A stretch of 30,400 bases of DNA from Rhizophagus sp. LPA8_4_AMF. Taxonomy: Eukaryota; Glomeromycota; Glomeromycetes; Glomerales; Glomeraceae. Shown one piece after another: positions 10,106-23,212 of this stretch; the stretch's first letter is position 1, and each line of letters begins with the position of its first letter. The stretch covers positions 1-30,400 of the forward strand of contig JADRCO010000578.1 of assembly GCA_021464525.1 (NCBI GenBank), written 5' to 3'. Below the pieces are notes generated by a model. That model searched no databases and had not been told where the DNA came from. It saw nothing but the letters and a program-made list of their open reading frames with translations. Both the position numbers and the translations under genes were made by a program.

Positions 10106-11567
10106 ATGGGAAAATCATCAAAAGATAAACGTGATATTTATTATAGATTAGCTAAGGAACAAGGTTGGAGAGCTAGAAGCGCATTCAAATTACTTCAAAT
10201 TGATGAAGAATTTAACATCTTTAAAGGTAGCAATTTAATTTAAAATTTAAAAGCGTAGTAAGGAAGCAGTAAGAGAAAAGGAAAATTTTAAAAAATTTTT
10301 ATAAATAGGAATTCAACGGGCAGTTGATTTATGTGCTGCTCCTGGTAGTTGGTCCCAAGTATTAACAAAGAAATTAAAGTATATAGTATAATTAGTCGAT
10401 TATCATATTATTTTGATCTATGGTAAAATTGTAATTATTGATTTATAGTGAAAATCGTTCTAAAGATGCACCACCTCCAAAAATCGTTGCTGTAGACTTG
10501 CAAGCAATGGTAAATTTTACAGACATTTATAGTTTTATGATAAACCGTGACATAACATAAACTTTCTTGTTAAGGCACCTCTTGAAGGAGTTATACAAAT
10601 TCAAGGTGATATTACAAAACTATCAACAGCAGAACAAATTATTTCATATTTTGAAGGTGAATTGGCAGATCTTATAGTATGTGATGGTGCACCAGACGGT
10701 ATCTATTTGTAATGTATACATTTTCATGTTATAAATAATTTTTAAATATTAATTCTTATATAAATAATATAGTAACTGGACTACATGATATGGATGAATA
10801 TATTCAAGCACAATTATTATTATCAGCATTAAATATTACGACAAATATTTTACATCCGGGAGGAACTTTTATAGCAAAAATATTTCGTGGCAAAGATATT
10901 ACTTTATTATATTCTCAACTTAAAATTTTTTTTCCAATTGTTACTTGTAGTAAACCTAGAAGTTCAAGAAATTCAAGTATAGGTATCATATTTTTCATTT
11001 TTTAAATTTATTATCTGGAATTGATTATTAATTAAATATAAAATTAATTTATTTTCTAGAAGCATTTGTCGTGTGTCAAAATTATACGCCTCCAAAGGAT
11101 TATGTTCCAACAATGATTAATCCTTTACTCGATTTATCTTATGGTTTTATGTTTTATTTGTATTATAATTTAATATAATTATCAATCATATTATTATTAA
11201 TTAATGCGTTTTAACATTATAGGAAAACAAAATGAACTTTTGGGTCCAAATCGGGTGATAGTTCCATTTATCGCTTGTGGTGATCTAAGGTAACATCACT
11301 TTTAATTCATAAGAATTTATATGATTCAGCAGATTCACCTAATTATTTCAATTAGTGGATTCGATTCGGACATGACTTATCCGCTTGAGGCATGTATTCA
11401 TTAATAAATAGGTTCAAATGTTTTTTATTAAATATAACTAAAATTAAATAAAATTTTTTTCTATTATAAAGAAAAAGAGTTTAGATCCATTACAGCCTCC
11501 AATAAGTGCACCTTATCTTACTGCGATTACTCTAAAACAACAAAATTTTTATAATAAAGTTCCATAA
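10106..11567 (+). CDS. TRM7: tRNA anticodon-loop 2'-O-methyltransferase TRM7 (FTSJ1)
   Basis: This SAM-dependent enzyme methylates the 2'-OH of nucleotides 32 and 34 of tRNA, working with Trm732 and Trm734 partners. Exons 10106-10226, 10309-10378, 10449-10509, 10575-10698, 10773-10982, 11060-11143, 11223-11289, 11356-11389 and 11472-11567 give 288 aa. The FtsJ fold is clear: [20 protein letters not shown] start, SAM-binding [13 protein letters not shown], and the catalytic K-D-K-E set at Lys28 (RSAFKLL), Asp121 (IVCDGAPD), Lys161 (TFIAKIFRG) and Glu196 (IEAFVVC). The C-terminus [15 protein letters not shown] and LQPPISAPY match the TRM7 branch. The join of exons 8 and 9 as given uses a GC donor; a GT-AG alternative (11393 to 11485) is also in frame and would change about six residues. 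It shares a short promoter with RPB4. Confidence 0.95.
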
Positions 11568-11683
11568 TAGAAAGAACTACAGTAAACAAACATAAAATTA
11601 TTACTAAAAGTTTAGGCTCAAAAAAAGATTAAAAAGAAGAATTTCTAATTCAATTAGATAAATTTTAGTTCTAAAATTTTTTT

Positions 11684-14045
11684 CTAAAAATTAAGTTTAC
11701 TTAAGATTGTAGGAGTTCCAGTATATTCTCCTGTATCTTTAACTTTTGCTTTAATATTTTCCATTATTTCCTTAATTTGAGATCTGTCCAAATCATCCCT
11801 TCTAGACAATATATCTTCAATAAGTCCGACAGGTACATCTCCAAACGCTTTTTTAAGATTATAATAATCCAAAAATATTGATTTACGTGGACTTTCTACT
11901 AGAGTATGAATTCTCGCTAATAGATCAAAAGAATTATTTAACTCCTTTGATGGAATATGTTGTTGAAAAAATGCATACGCCGTCGTTCTATCATTTACCA
12001 TGCGTGTTACACATTCTGGTTTCTTAAATTTGGCTCCTTTATTGCGCATTGCTTCAATATATGCTATAATGAAACGTTCTAAAGTATTGGTCATAATTTT
12101 ATCTCTTAAATATTCATTTAAATGAGTACAAAAGTCAAAGGTATAGTCTTTTACGGTCTCAATAATTAACAGCATTGGATTCTCTTGATACCAATCTGAT
12201 GTATAAAATTGACTGAACGGCTTCTTAAGATCATTGAAAACAATATCTAATAATGTATCTTTTGCCGCTCTTGCGACTGATAAAAATCCTTTCATCGCTT
12301 CTTCAAGATCATTGTTAATTTGATTTCTATACTTCTCAGATAATAAAGGTCCCAATCGATTCAGAACTTCATCCGTAAAATCTGCACATCGAATTTGATC
12401 ATTTGCCAAAGCAATGACGTAATCAACAAATCCTGGCGGTACTTCGTCAGGCTTTTCAATTTGTCTCTTCAGTTCAGATTTTAATAAATTCATCCAAGTT
12501 TGTTGCGTTTCCAACATAACTTCACAACATTCTTTGACAACATCTGCTAAAATTTTTCCTTGACCTGATTCTGCAGCAACATCGATTTGTTGATTGACAA
12601 TTTTAAACATATATACTGATCCAGAAAGATAATATAGATCGCCTGCCTCTTCTGGCGCTTTGCTTCTTTCTATAAAATCCTTAGTTTCGCCATCCATCAA
12701 ATTCATCATCCATTTATCAACTAAATCACGAACTAACTTAAGATAATCATTAATCAAATCTTGTTCTCGCCCATCAAGCAAAGGTGGTTCAAGGATATCT
12801 TCGGAAATACGAATTTCTTTATTCATTCTTTTATAATATGTCCGAATCCATCTAATTAGTCTTAATATCGTTCCTGCATCTGGATCATTCTTTACAATCC
12901 TATCAAGTATATTATAAACATGATGATGATACTCCAAAACAAAAACTGAAAAGATATTATATTTTTTAGGGAAACGTGGTACGATCTCTTGAAATACTAT
13001 CGCTAAGTCATCAAATATGAAATCTAATTGACCCAATAATTCTACTGGGGCATTCTTATATTTATCATAAAAATCTTCAAATAATTCTGAAATGGAATCA
13101 TGAAGTTTATCTTGAAATTGACTACGGAAGGACCTGATCACACGAGGACTTGTTTGAACAGATTTGAATTTTGTTGCAAGATTTTGATGACTATGTCTAG
13201 CATGCTCAGCTGTTGTAGCTCTCTCATCAGCTATTTCTTCAGCTTCAATCACCTTAACGATCCGGACGATCACAGAACCCTGACCATTTTTAACTAAATT
13301 CATAATATTTTTTGATAGTGTCCAAAAGTAATTCTCAAAATCTTCTGACACTTCATCTAATCTTTTAAAATATTTTTTTAATGTAAGAACCACATCATCT
13401 TGTGATGAAATATTTGCTTGATACATTGTAATATCTCGAAATTCCTGTAAACGGAAAAGTTGATAATGGATAAATAATAAGTTTTCTGCGGGGCCAAGAA
13501 TATTTTGTTTTTCATTGTCTATCATATTTTGAATTTGATCAACTGTCAAATACATTTCTTTCAATCGTTGAACAGTATCTCGGGTCGCGACAAAATTACG
13601 GTGAATTTGAGAAATCTGATCAAAATTTAAAAAAACTGTTATGTAAAATTTTTTTATTAAAAAAAATTATTGATATAAATGTCTTTGTCATAAAATACCC
13701 CGAGTTATTTTATCTTTTCACCTTATTGATCCTTGGAAAGTGTTGGATCATATTTTGTGCTTCCGAACATAAACGATCTATGGCTTGCATGTTATCCTTG
13801 ATTGTGGCCATTTGTTTTCTGGAAGAAGTTAACGTGTCAATTCCATCTTGTGTAGTATCTAACTGTGCTTTTACGCCAGTTTTAAGCTGAGCGTCAATCG
13901 TTGCTTTTTCTATCACCAATCTCTTACGTAAAAGGCTTGTTTTGACTAAATCGTCCGGAGACCTCAAAAGTTCTGCTACCCGAGCAACGGCTGCATCTAC
14001 AGCGTCACTCGAAGACTCCATCGATTTAGAAAGTTTACCGCTCAT
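11684..14045 (-). CDS. SEC6: Exocyst complex subunit SEC6 (EXOC3)
   Basis: SEC6 is a core subunit of the exocyst, which tethers secretory vesicles to the plasma membrane before SNARE fusion. There are two exons on the minus strand: 14045-13722 (108 codons) and 13615-11684 (644 codons including stop), joined in phase 0 with a GTGAAA donor and CAG acceptor, giving 751 aa, close to human EXOC3. The N-terminus holds the Sec6 pattern AVARVAELLRSPDDL, the coiled-coil stretch to about residue 100 with SEAQNMIQHFPRIN, then IHRNFVATRDTVQRLKEM. The rest is the long helical rod of the exocyst fold, with WIRTYYKRMN and the C-terminal LVESPRKSIFLDYYNLKKAFG. It converges with TRM7 (116 bp between stops) and is head-to-head with calcineurin A (183 bp). 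It has no membrane segment, as expected for a peripheral complex. Confidence 0.95.
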
Positions 14046-14228
14046 TTTAAACTTGAGTATAGCGAAAAGTTATAAGAATTATAAAATTACTAATAGTTAA
14101 GTAGATCAAAGATTGTCTCACATTACCTAATTTTGTGTATCATATAGTATTTCAACTTCCTCTAGGCACGATTGTTTTTTTCACCTTTTTTGTTCCTTTT
14201 TTTCTTTTATTTTTTTGATTGAAAAATA
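14046..14228. promoter_or_regulatory. 183-bp bidirectional promoter, SEC6 and calcineurin A
   Basis: The interval between the two divergent ATGs is short and contains a T-rich tract on the calcineurin side (about 14167-14220). No ACGCGT or clear TATA box is seen. Confidence 0.5.
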
Positions 14229-16998
<2,770 letters not shown>

Positions 16999-17545
16999 TG
17001 CTTGAGTTACTACTAAATTATTTGTATATTGAGACGTTTATTTATGTAACTTATTTAATAGAAGCATTCTCACTATATAACATAAAAGGAAAAAAAAAAA
17101 AATAACTCAAAGTAGATTAGTTTTTGAACAAGATTTTTTACATTTTTTTTATATATATAAATATTTATTTTATTATTTAAATATTTTAGTTAGTTATATT
17201 TGCTTTATTTTATTATTAGGATTAATTTTCAAATCCAAAATGTAACCAAATTTTTTTTAAAACATTTTATTCACTGTTAATATATATATTATATAAATAT
17301 ATATAAAATGTAAAGAGGTAAACTTTTGGGGTCTTTTAAATTTACGTCATTTTTTTCATTTTTAACTTTTTTGGCATAAATTAAGTAAAGCGCCCGCATG
17401 CACCAGAAGATTTGCAGGGGGGGGGGATTATGCGTTAAATGTAACAAGCACAGAACACGCATGATCTGATGAGTTTTATTATAAATAGGTTCAAACCAGT
17501 TTTTTTTCATTGCTTAAACCCCTTTACCTTTTGGCTTTCTTCACA
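16999..17545. other. Intergenic between calcineurin A and VAM7
   Basis: Calcineurin 3' UTR is followed by AT-rich sequence, then a run of ten G at 17417-17426 that stands out in this genome. A TATA-like ATTATAAATAG lies at about 17478-17488, roughly 60 bp before the VAM7 ATG and well placed to be its core promoter. No ORF or RNA gene is supported. Confidence 0.5.
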
Positions 17546-18685
17546 ATGATTGAAAACATTCAAAATATATATGTTCGAGATACTGAAACAAGATTAAAAC
17601 CAAAACCACATATAGTTTATAAAGTAGAAGTTAATGCAGCAGTCAGAACTTGGTCAGTTTGGAAGCGGTATAGTGAGTTTGATGAATTAAATGATAAACT
17701 AATAAGACTTTTTCCAAGTAATCCACCACCATTCGAAATGCCAGCTAAACATTATTTTCAGTCCACTCTCGGAAATCCAGTATTAGTAGAAGAAAGACGT
17801 AGAGGGTTAGAAGATTATTTGAGAGGTATACTCTTTCATAAAGATGATCGTTATAGAGAAACCGATGAATGGAGAGATTTTTTGGCCATTCCAACAGGTC
17901 GACCACTTGACGCTGCATCAATGTATACTTCAGAAACTTGGCTTGACGAATATAAAGAAGTGCAAGCTAAAGCCAAAGAAATTAGGTCACTTTTGAATAA
18001 ACGAGAAACTCATATTGCACATAATGAAGTACAATTGTCACATAATTATAACTTACAAGCAAAGAAAAATTTGACGTTACTTGGAACGCGTGTAACTCAA
18101 CTTGAAACAGGTCTTAAAGGACTTGCGGAAGGAAGTGGAAAAGATGGAAAAATTATGTCAGAAGGGGAGTTGAGAAGAAGACAAGATATGCTAACAGAAC
18201 TTAAAGAAGAAAAAGATACTTTGACAAAACTTGTATTGGCAACAAGAACTGACATTAGTAAAGCTGCTACGCCAGCAAGTTCAATGGATCGAGCAGCTCT
18301 ATTCAAACAACCTGTTAGACCATCAATGAATAAAGGAATTGTTGGAAACGGTAATAATAATGAAATTTCTTCTAAAGTAGCTTCAGCAACACCATCATCG
18401 AGAAGAGTATTTGGTAATAGTCGAGTTACTATGCCAGCAGAAACTGAACAAACTCGTGGATTGGATAATGAGGGATTAGTTAATTTACAAAACCAAACTA
18501 TGGAAGATCAGGACCGTCATGTTGAACAGTTTAGCGCTATATTAAGTAGACATAAACATATTGGTTTGGCTATTGGACAAGAATTAGATTATCAAAATCA
18601 ATTGTTGAATGAATTGGATGGAGATCTAGATAGAACTTCTGATAAATTAAGATTCACCACAAGAAAGATGAATTCAATTAAATAA
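17546..18685 (+). CDS. VAM7: VAM7-like PX-domain Qc-SNARE
   Basis: This is a soluble vacuolar SNARE that binds PI3P through its PX domain and supplies the Qc helix for vacuole/late-endosome fusion with HOPS. It is a single exon of 379 aa. The start is the ATG at 17546 (MIENIQNIYVRDTE), which directly precedes the PX domain; the open frame reaches further upstream but without an ATG. PX domain: about 1-120, with the phosphoinositide-binding WKRYSEFDEL (Arg41-Tyr42) and Pro-rich loop FPSNPPPFEMP, then RRRGLEDYLRGILFH. A coiled-coil, charged linker occupies 140-235, a Ser/Thr/Asn-rich linker 235-300, and the SNARE motif about 318-379, with the zero-layer Gln near 350 in LDYQNQLLNEL. There is no transmembrane segment, as in yeast Vam7. 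It is intron-less among intron-rich neighbours. SYN8-type or other PX proteins are unlikely given PX plus C-terminal SNARE. Confidence 0.92.
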   Translation: MIENIQNIYVRDTETRLKPKPHIVYKVEVNAAVRTWSVWKRYSEFDELNDKLIRLFPSNPPPFEMPAKHYFQSTLGNPVLVEERRRGLEDYLRGILFHKDDRYRETDEWRDFLAIPTGRPLDAASMYTSETWLDEYKEVQAKAKEIRSLLNKRETHIAHNEVQLSHNYNLQAKKNLTLLGTRVTQLETGLKGLAEGSGKDGKIMSEGELRRRQDMLTELKEEKDTLTKLVLATRTDISKAATPASSMDRAALFKQPVRPSMNKGIVGNGNNNEISSKVASATPSSRRVFGNSRVTMPAETEQTRGLDNEGLVNLQNQTMEDQDRHVEQFSAILSRHKHIGLAIGQELDYQNQLLNELDGDLDRTSDKLRFTTRKMNSIK

Positions 18686-19202
18686 ATTCTTACTTGTAAA
18701 AAGAGATTTGAAAGGGAAAATTTTTTCGTATTTATTTATTTCAATTAATTATTTATAGATTATAAAACATTTTTGTAAAAACTTCCATCCTCATCATTTT
18801 TTTTTTGTCTGCTTGCTAGAATTTTTATAATTTTATATATTTTTATGTATTAAAACTCATTATTTATTTTATTAGAGTAGATTTTGATGAAATAAAAATT
18901 ATTTGAAATAATTTTTTTTTTATTATTGTTAACATAAATATCCGGTTTTGCTGCTTGTTCGTGCCCAATAGATTTTATTATCGAATGATCAAGAAATAAA
19001 CGGTAAACGGTTTGGTTTACATAAAACCCGTTATAAAATTATCAATCACAATCAGTTTATTCATATGATAATACGTCATTGTTTATTCGTGTAACAAAAT
19101 CCGGAACATGAAATTTTCCCTCTCGGCTATCTCCTATTTGCTAGCGTAAAGGAAAAAAATATTTTTTTTTTCGAGAATCTCATCTTAATTAATTATCTAG
19201 AT
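18686..19202. other. Intergenic between VAM7 and the F-box gene
   Basis: These 517 bp are AT-rich, with VAM7 3' UTR first and the F-box promoter last. Short GC-containing islands occur around 18940-19140 but no motif, ORF or RNA could be assigned. Confidence 0.5.
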
Positions 19203-20663
19203 ATGCAAAACGAAGTAGATGGAATATTGTCTCGATTTAAAAGTCTAGATAGAGAGAAACGTAAAGCCTTGTAAGTACTTAATAAATTTATTAAGGGATT
19301 ATTGTTCTTTTTTAAAGTCTATGTATAAAGAAAAACAGTCCTGATATCTTGTAGCTTATTGTCTCTCGTTGAAGAATGTGATCCGCACGAAATTTTTACC
19401 TTGCAACAAGTATTAGAATCGAAAGGTCTTGGAAGGTTTGATATTATTGGAGCTTTACCACCTGAACTTGCAGTAAAAATATTTGCATTTCTTAATGGTA
19501 AAGAATTATGTACCTGTCGTGAGGTAATTTGTTACTTCCATATGTATATGTTTCTTTTAAAATATTTTTATTTATAATATGATAATTTAATTTATTCAAT
19601 TAAGGTTTGTAAAACATGGATGAACATCACCAATGAATCCACAATATGGAGGTTAAAATGTCTAGAATTGTTATACGTAAACAAAAGTATACCGGCAGCG
19701 CAGAATTTGAATATTCCTAAAGAGGGATGGAAAAAATTGTACCAAAAACAATATCGAAGAGAAATAAATTGGAACAATGGACAAGTTCAAACGATCAAGT
19801 TTCTTAGAGATCATACAGAACGTGTAACAGATGCAAAATTAAAAGAAAATATCTTGGTAACTGGATCAGCGGATAGAACAGTACGAATTTGGAACATCGA
19901 GACTGGGGAATGTATTCGTACATTGTGTGGTAATTCTTTTAGCTGTGTGGATTTCCTAATTGAAGAAAAAATTGTAGCCGCTTCAACATTTTTCCGAGCA
20001 TCTTTCATTTGGAATATGGAAACTGGAGATTTGATAAGAGAATTGAAAGGGCATGTTAGCGCTGTAAGATGTATTAGCTTATCTAGGTCATATGTTGCAT
20101 CTTGTGCATTTGATGGAAGCTTAATCGTTTGGAATTGGAAAACGGGAGAAAAAATAACGACAATATTAGCAGAAGCAACAGCCATCCGAATATTTGATAA
20201 TACAGTATTGTCTCATAGTAATTCAAGTATTAAAGCATTTGATATACTAAGTGGAAATTGTATTTTTTCAACTGCCTTTAATGAAGGACAATTGGGGTGG
20301 AGTTATGTCCAGAATTATCTTTCATCAAAAAGTGCAGAAGAATTGACGAATGAATTTCCCGATCAAATAGTATTATCGCTAAATATATTAAATACGTTAA
20401 GAAATTATTCAAATTCTCTTCATAATTTTGATACAAGGAGAGGAAGAATGGTATGTGTTAGTAACCAGCAGTCCTCTGATATTTTACAATTGATTTTACT
20501 TAATGATACAGGTCGACCTAAAGAAGTAGTATATCCTAAAGTGACATCTACAGATATTCTTAATAAAGAAATCTTCAGAACTTTAAATATAGATCATCGA
20601 CGCATAATAATCGGTTGTTTGAGTGGGACAATTGCTATTTTAGATTTTGATGAAGAATCATAG
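19203..20663 (+). CDS. F-box/WD40-repeat protein, likely SCF substrate receptor
   Basis: Exons 19203-19270, 19355-19523 and 19605-20663 join to 431 aa. The N-terminal helical part (residues 15-50, REKRKAFLLSLVEECDPHEI) resembles the dimerisation segment that precedes the F-box in Cdc4/Fbw7-type proteins. The F-box spans about 54-98 (ALPPELAVKIFAFLNGKEL ... VCKTWMNI ... WRLKC). WD repeats follow from about 143: TGSADRTVRIWNIETGE, then IWNMETGDLIRELKGH and IVWNWKTGEKI, with later blades degenerate (GCLSGTIAILDFD at the end). The expected role is substrate recognition in an SKP1-cullin-F-box ubiquitin ligase. The blade number looks lower than the seven or eight of Cdc4, so a divergent propeller is likely. 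I cannot assign an orthologue. Its stop lies 20 bp from the SWI5 stop on the other strand. Confidence 0.88.
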
Positions 20664-20683
20664 ATGGCTATTGTTTATTTTTT

Positions 20684-21464
20684 TTAATCATTTAGTTCAA
20701 CTTCAAACTTTTTATACATTTCCATTGTTGTTGTTCCTTCAATTTCAGCACATTTACCAAGCAATATTTGTCCTATATCTTTTATTTCATTATATTCGTG
20801 TAGTTGTCGGTAATGATCGTTCAATGTCCTTTGTACGTCCAAATTACTTCTATTAGAGAAATAATTAAAATATTAAATATTTATATAATTCTTAAAAAAC
20901 AAGTTTATATACATACCGCAATTTTTTTTTCAAATCTATTTCATCATCATTCAATTTAAGAAGTTGGTTTTTAAGCGATTGAATCTGAGAGTTAAGTTCA
21001 ACTGATTTAGAACTTGTTTGTAAACATGATTCTTCTAGAACGCTGCTCTGTTTGTTACCACAAAATTTGGTTAATTAATCACTCAAATAAATAAAATTAT
21101 AATAAATTATATTTACTCTTAAAGTCGGTGCTGATACTTTATCCTTATTACTCAAGTATAAAGTTACGGTATCTAATGGTATATCCAATGAAAGCCCATT
21201 TATTTCAATCTTTTGTTCTAGTCTATTTAACAAAAAAAATGGAAAGAAAAAAAAAAACAGAAACTGTCGTCTTTAAACCTTTATTTTTATAAAGTATTCA
21301 AATTATACGCACATGAAATCTTCGGTGACCAGCTCTTGAAGAATACTATAAATATTAGTATTTCCAAGCATTTGACTATTAAGTTCGTAAAATGAAACCG
21401 GTCGCGTATTCCCTTCTTGTTTTATATATCTTAGAGCCTTTTCCTTCCCTTTTATATCATTCAT
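20684..21464 (-). CDS. SWI5: SWI5 homologue, RAD51/DMC1 recombination mediator
   Basis: Exons (minus) 21464-21313, 21222-21117, 21047-20917 and 20849-20684 join to 184 aa. The C-terminal 55 residues carry the Swi5 signature: DHYRQLHEYNEIKDIGQIL, then LLGKCAEIEGTTTMEMYKKF, with a preceding coiled coil (about 100-130, LNSQIQSLKNQLLKLNDDE). Swi5 with Sfr1 stabilises Rad51 and Dmc1 filaments in homologous recombination and meiosis. The N-terminal 85 residues (ALRYIKQEGNTRPVSFYEL ... ILQELVTEDFILEQ) are extra relative to the short S. pombe protein and look like a small helical or winged-helix-like domain; their role is unknown. Two ACGCGT boxes lie 83-95 bp upstream of the ATG. It converges with the F-box gene, so the 3' ends must overlap. 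Confidence 0.85.
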
Positions 21465-21834
21465 ACTAATTTTTTTGTTGTTTTACGATATAACATTTAT
21501 TTAATTAAACAAATAAACAATTAACTGACCAAATTGGTTTTATTATACGCGTAACGCGTTACAATTCGCAAATAAAAAATTACGTAAAAAGATCGTTCGG
21601 ATTTATGAATGGTTTTGATAACCCAAACTTTCCGAACTAGGATACTTTTGATAATCAATCAAAAAATTTTTTACAAAAAAGTAGTGTCAAATGTCAAATT
21701 CCGAGTTAGGAAATTACTAAAATTTTTAGTTTCTGGGTAATAATCAAATATTACAAAAAAAGTTACTTGTACAACCATGTGAAAATAATGGTAATAGAAT
21801 GATCTGCGATCTATTTTATTACTATGTGGGTTTG
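21465..21834. other. SWI5 promoter and 3' end of the membrane-protein gene
   Basis: This 370-bp spacer lies between two minus-strand genes. It contains paired ACGCGT motifs near 21550 and otherwise AT-rich sequence with no ORF of note. Confidence 0.5.
21547..21559. promoter_or_regulatory. Tandem ACGCGT (MCB-type) boxes before SWI5
   Basis: ACGCGT at 21547-21552 and again at 21554-21559, seven bases apart start to start, 83 bp from the SWI5 ATG. Tandem MCBs are typical of strong MBF targets in yeasts; use here is inference. Confidence 0.5.
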
Positions 21835-22626
21835 TTATTGTATTAAACCATAGATTTTACCAGTAATTCTGAACGCAACTTTCTTGTATAAAAGACGACC
21901 TACTATAAGCTGAATAGCCCAAATGAAAACTGCAATCCATAATGTCATAACGTCTTCGAAAGTTGGTTCTGAATTCGTAGGGGAATCATCTAAAATTTAT
22001 ACTAGATCAGATTTTGCTAGTTTAATATATAAAAAATGCAACAGAAGGCTGTTTGATTATTCTGTGTACCTATTTCGACAAAAATTTCCATGAATTCTTC
22101 TCGATCTTTATCGAACACTACGTTCAAATATTCTTTTAATGGATCTATATAATTTAATTCTATTTTGTGGGCTTCCACCGTTGCTGCGACTAGATCCTGA
22201 AAATTATTATCTTTGGAGATGGAGATGGAATCTCTTTGAGAAGTATTCCTGAAATAAGAATAAAATCGCTTAACATTAACAAGCTCTTTTTGAATGTGAC
22301 CAGCGTATGCGATGTATGTTTCATCAACATTTGTGAATTGAAAAATAGGGCAATGATGTTTTTGATTATTTGGAAGGTGGAGAATTGCTAATCGATCGGT
22401 TGGAGTTACCAAGGTCATGAGCTGGTTTTGAGTGGTATAAGGTTCAAGTCTTCTCCCTACATAAGAAAGGCAACGAGCAACTAAAAAAATAAAAATAAAT
22501 GCTTTTATAATCAATATCTTGCATGTTATTTTTTACAAATTTTAACTACTTACCATGAAGACAAAGAAAACGGTAGCACTTGCGTGCCGAATTATGGAGT
22601 TCATGGGCGAAATTACTTTCTTCCAT
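21835..22626 (-). CDS. Unrecognised protein with C-terminal membrane segment
   Basis: Exons (minus) 22626-22554, 22480-22070 and 21989-21835 join to 212 aa. The N-terminus (MEESNFAHELHNSARKCYRF) is helical and Cys/Arg/His-rich, with no signal peptide. The middle (about 45-155) is a mixed alpha/beta-looking region with AILHLPNNQK and YIDPLKEYLNVVFDKDREE. A single hydrophobic span at about 175-192 (MTLWIAVFIWAIQLIV) is followed by a basic tail (GRLLYKKVAFRITGK). This is compatible with a tail-anchored protein or a single-pass membrane protein. I recognise no family. An ACGCGT box lies 20 bp upstream of the ATG, and the gene sits between SWI5 and the CENP-P-like gene, so a cell-cycle role is a possibility only. 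All joins hold frame to a single stop. Confidence 0.7.
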
Positions 22627-23212
22627 TTTTTATAAAAAAGAATGAACGCGTTGAATATTAAAAAATATTTTGTTTTGTTATATTTATTTTGTTAAGCGAA
22701 ATGATTCTTGAAACTGTGGGAACGATAGCGAGAATCTTTTTTTTCAAGTTTCAATTTCCTGTTAAACTTTTTATCATTGAAACAACTAATGAACAACTAT
22801 GTAATATTTATACATATTTATGCTATATTTATACTATTGATAGTTGATACTATTGATATCCAAAAGTGTGATACAAATTTGACAAAATTGCCTATTGTTG
22901 TTTCTTGCTATTAAATATAATAAACATATTGTGAACATTACTATAAATATATGTCATTTAACTGTCTTTAGTTGTGCACGGTGCAATTGCACGTTTTCTT
23001 AAATTTGTGCTGTTCCAAATTAATTTTACTCGCGCTTTATACAATTCTGACTGATTTAGCATTTAGTCACATTTAGCAGTTAGCACAAAATTGATTATGT
23101 AATTAAAATATTTTATACTTCATACTCAACGCGTCATTTTACGCGTTATTTGCCTTAAGCAGTAGCGACTTTCCCAATCTATTGAATACAACAAATTTTG
23201 TAGAATTTTTAA
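22627..23212. promoter_or_regulatory. Divergent promoter, membrane protein and CENP-P-like gene
   Basis: These 586 bp separate two head-to-head starts. ACGCGT lies at 22646-22651, 23129-23134 and 23141-23146, and a perfect 12-bp palindrome GTGCAATTGCAC at 22981-22992. No ORF of note is present. Confidence 0.5.
23129..23146. promoter_or_regulatory. Paired ACGCGT (MCB-type) boxes before the CENP-P-like gene
   Basis: Two ACGCGT hexamers start 12 bp apart, and the nearer ends 66 bp before the ATG at 23213. Placement and pairing match the SWI5 promoter arrangement. Confidence 0.5.

Noticed and set aside
13100-13297. Plus-strand ORF inside SEC6
   Set aside because: It is an antisense shadow of the well-conserved SEC6 coding exon.
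17486-17508. tRNA-like T-arm (GGTTCAAACC followed by a T run) upstream of VAM7
   Set aside because: The flanking bases do not form a 5-bp T stem, and no matching acceptor, D or anticodon arms could be laid out upstream.
17510-17545. Longer VAM7 N-terminus
   Set aside because: The upstream part of the open frame begins at TTG, not ATG; the ATG at 17546 sits right before the PX domain.
18097-18306. Minus-strand ORF inside VAM7
   Set aside because: Antisense shadow of a clear coding exon; no independent signal.
19811-20185. 124-codon minus-strand ORF inside the F-box/WD40 gene
   Set aside because: Antisense of the WD-repeat region; the sense frame carries the recognisable repeats.
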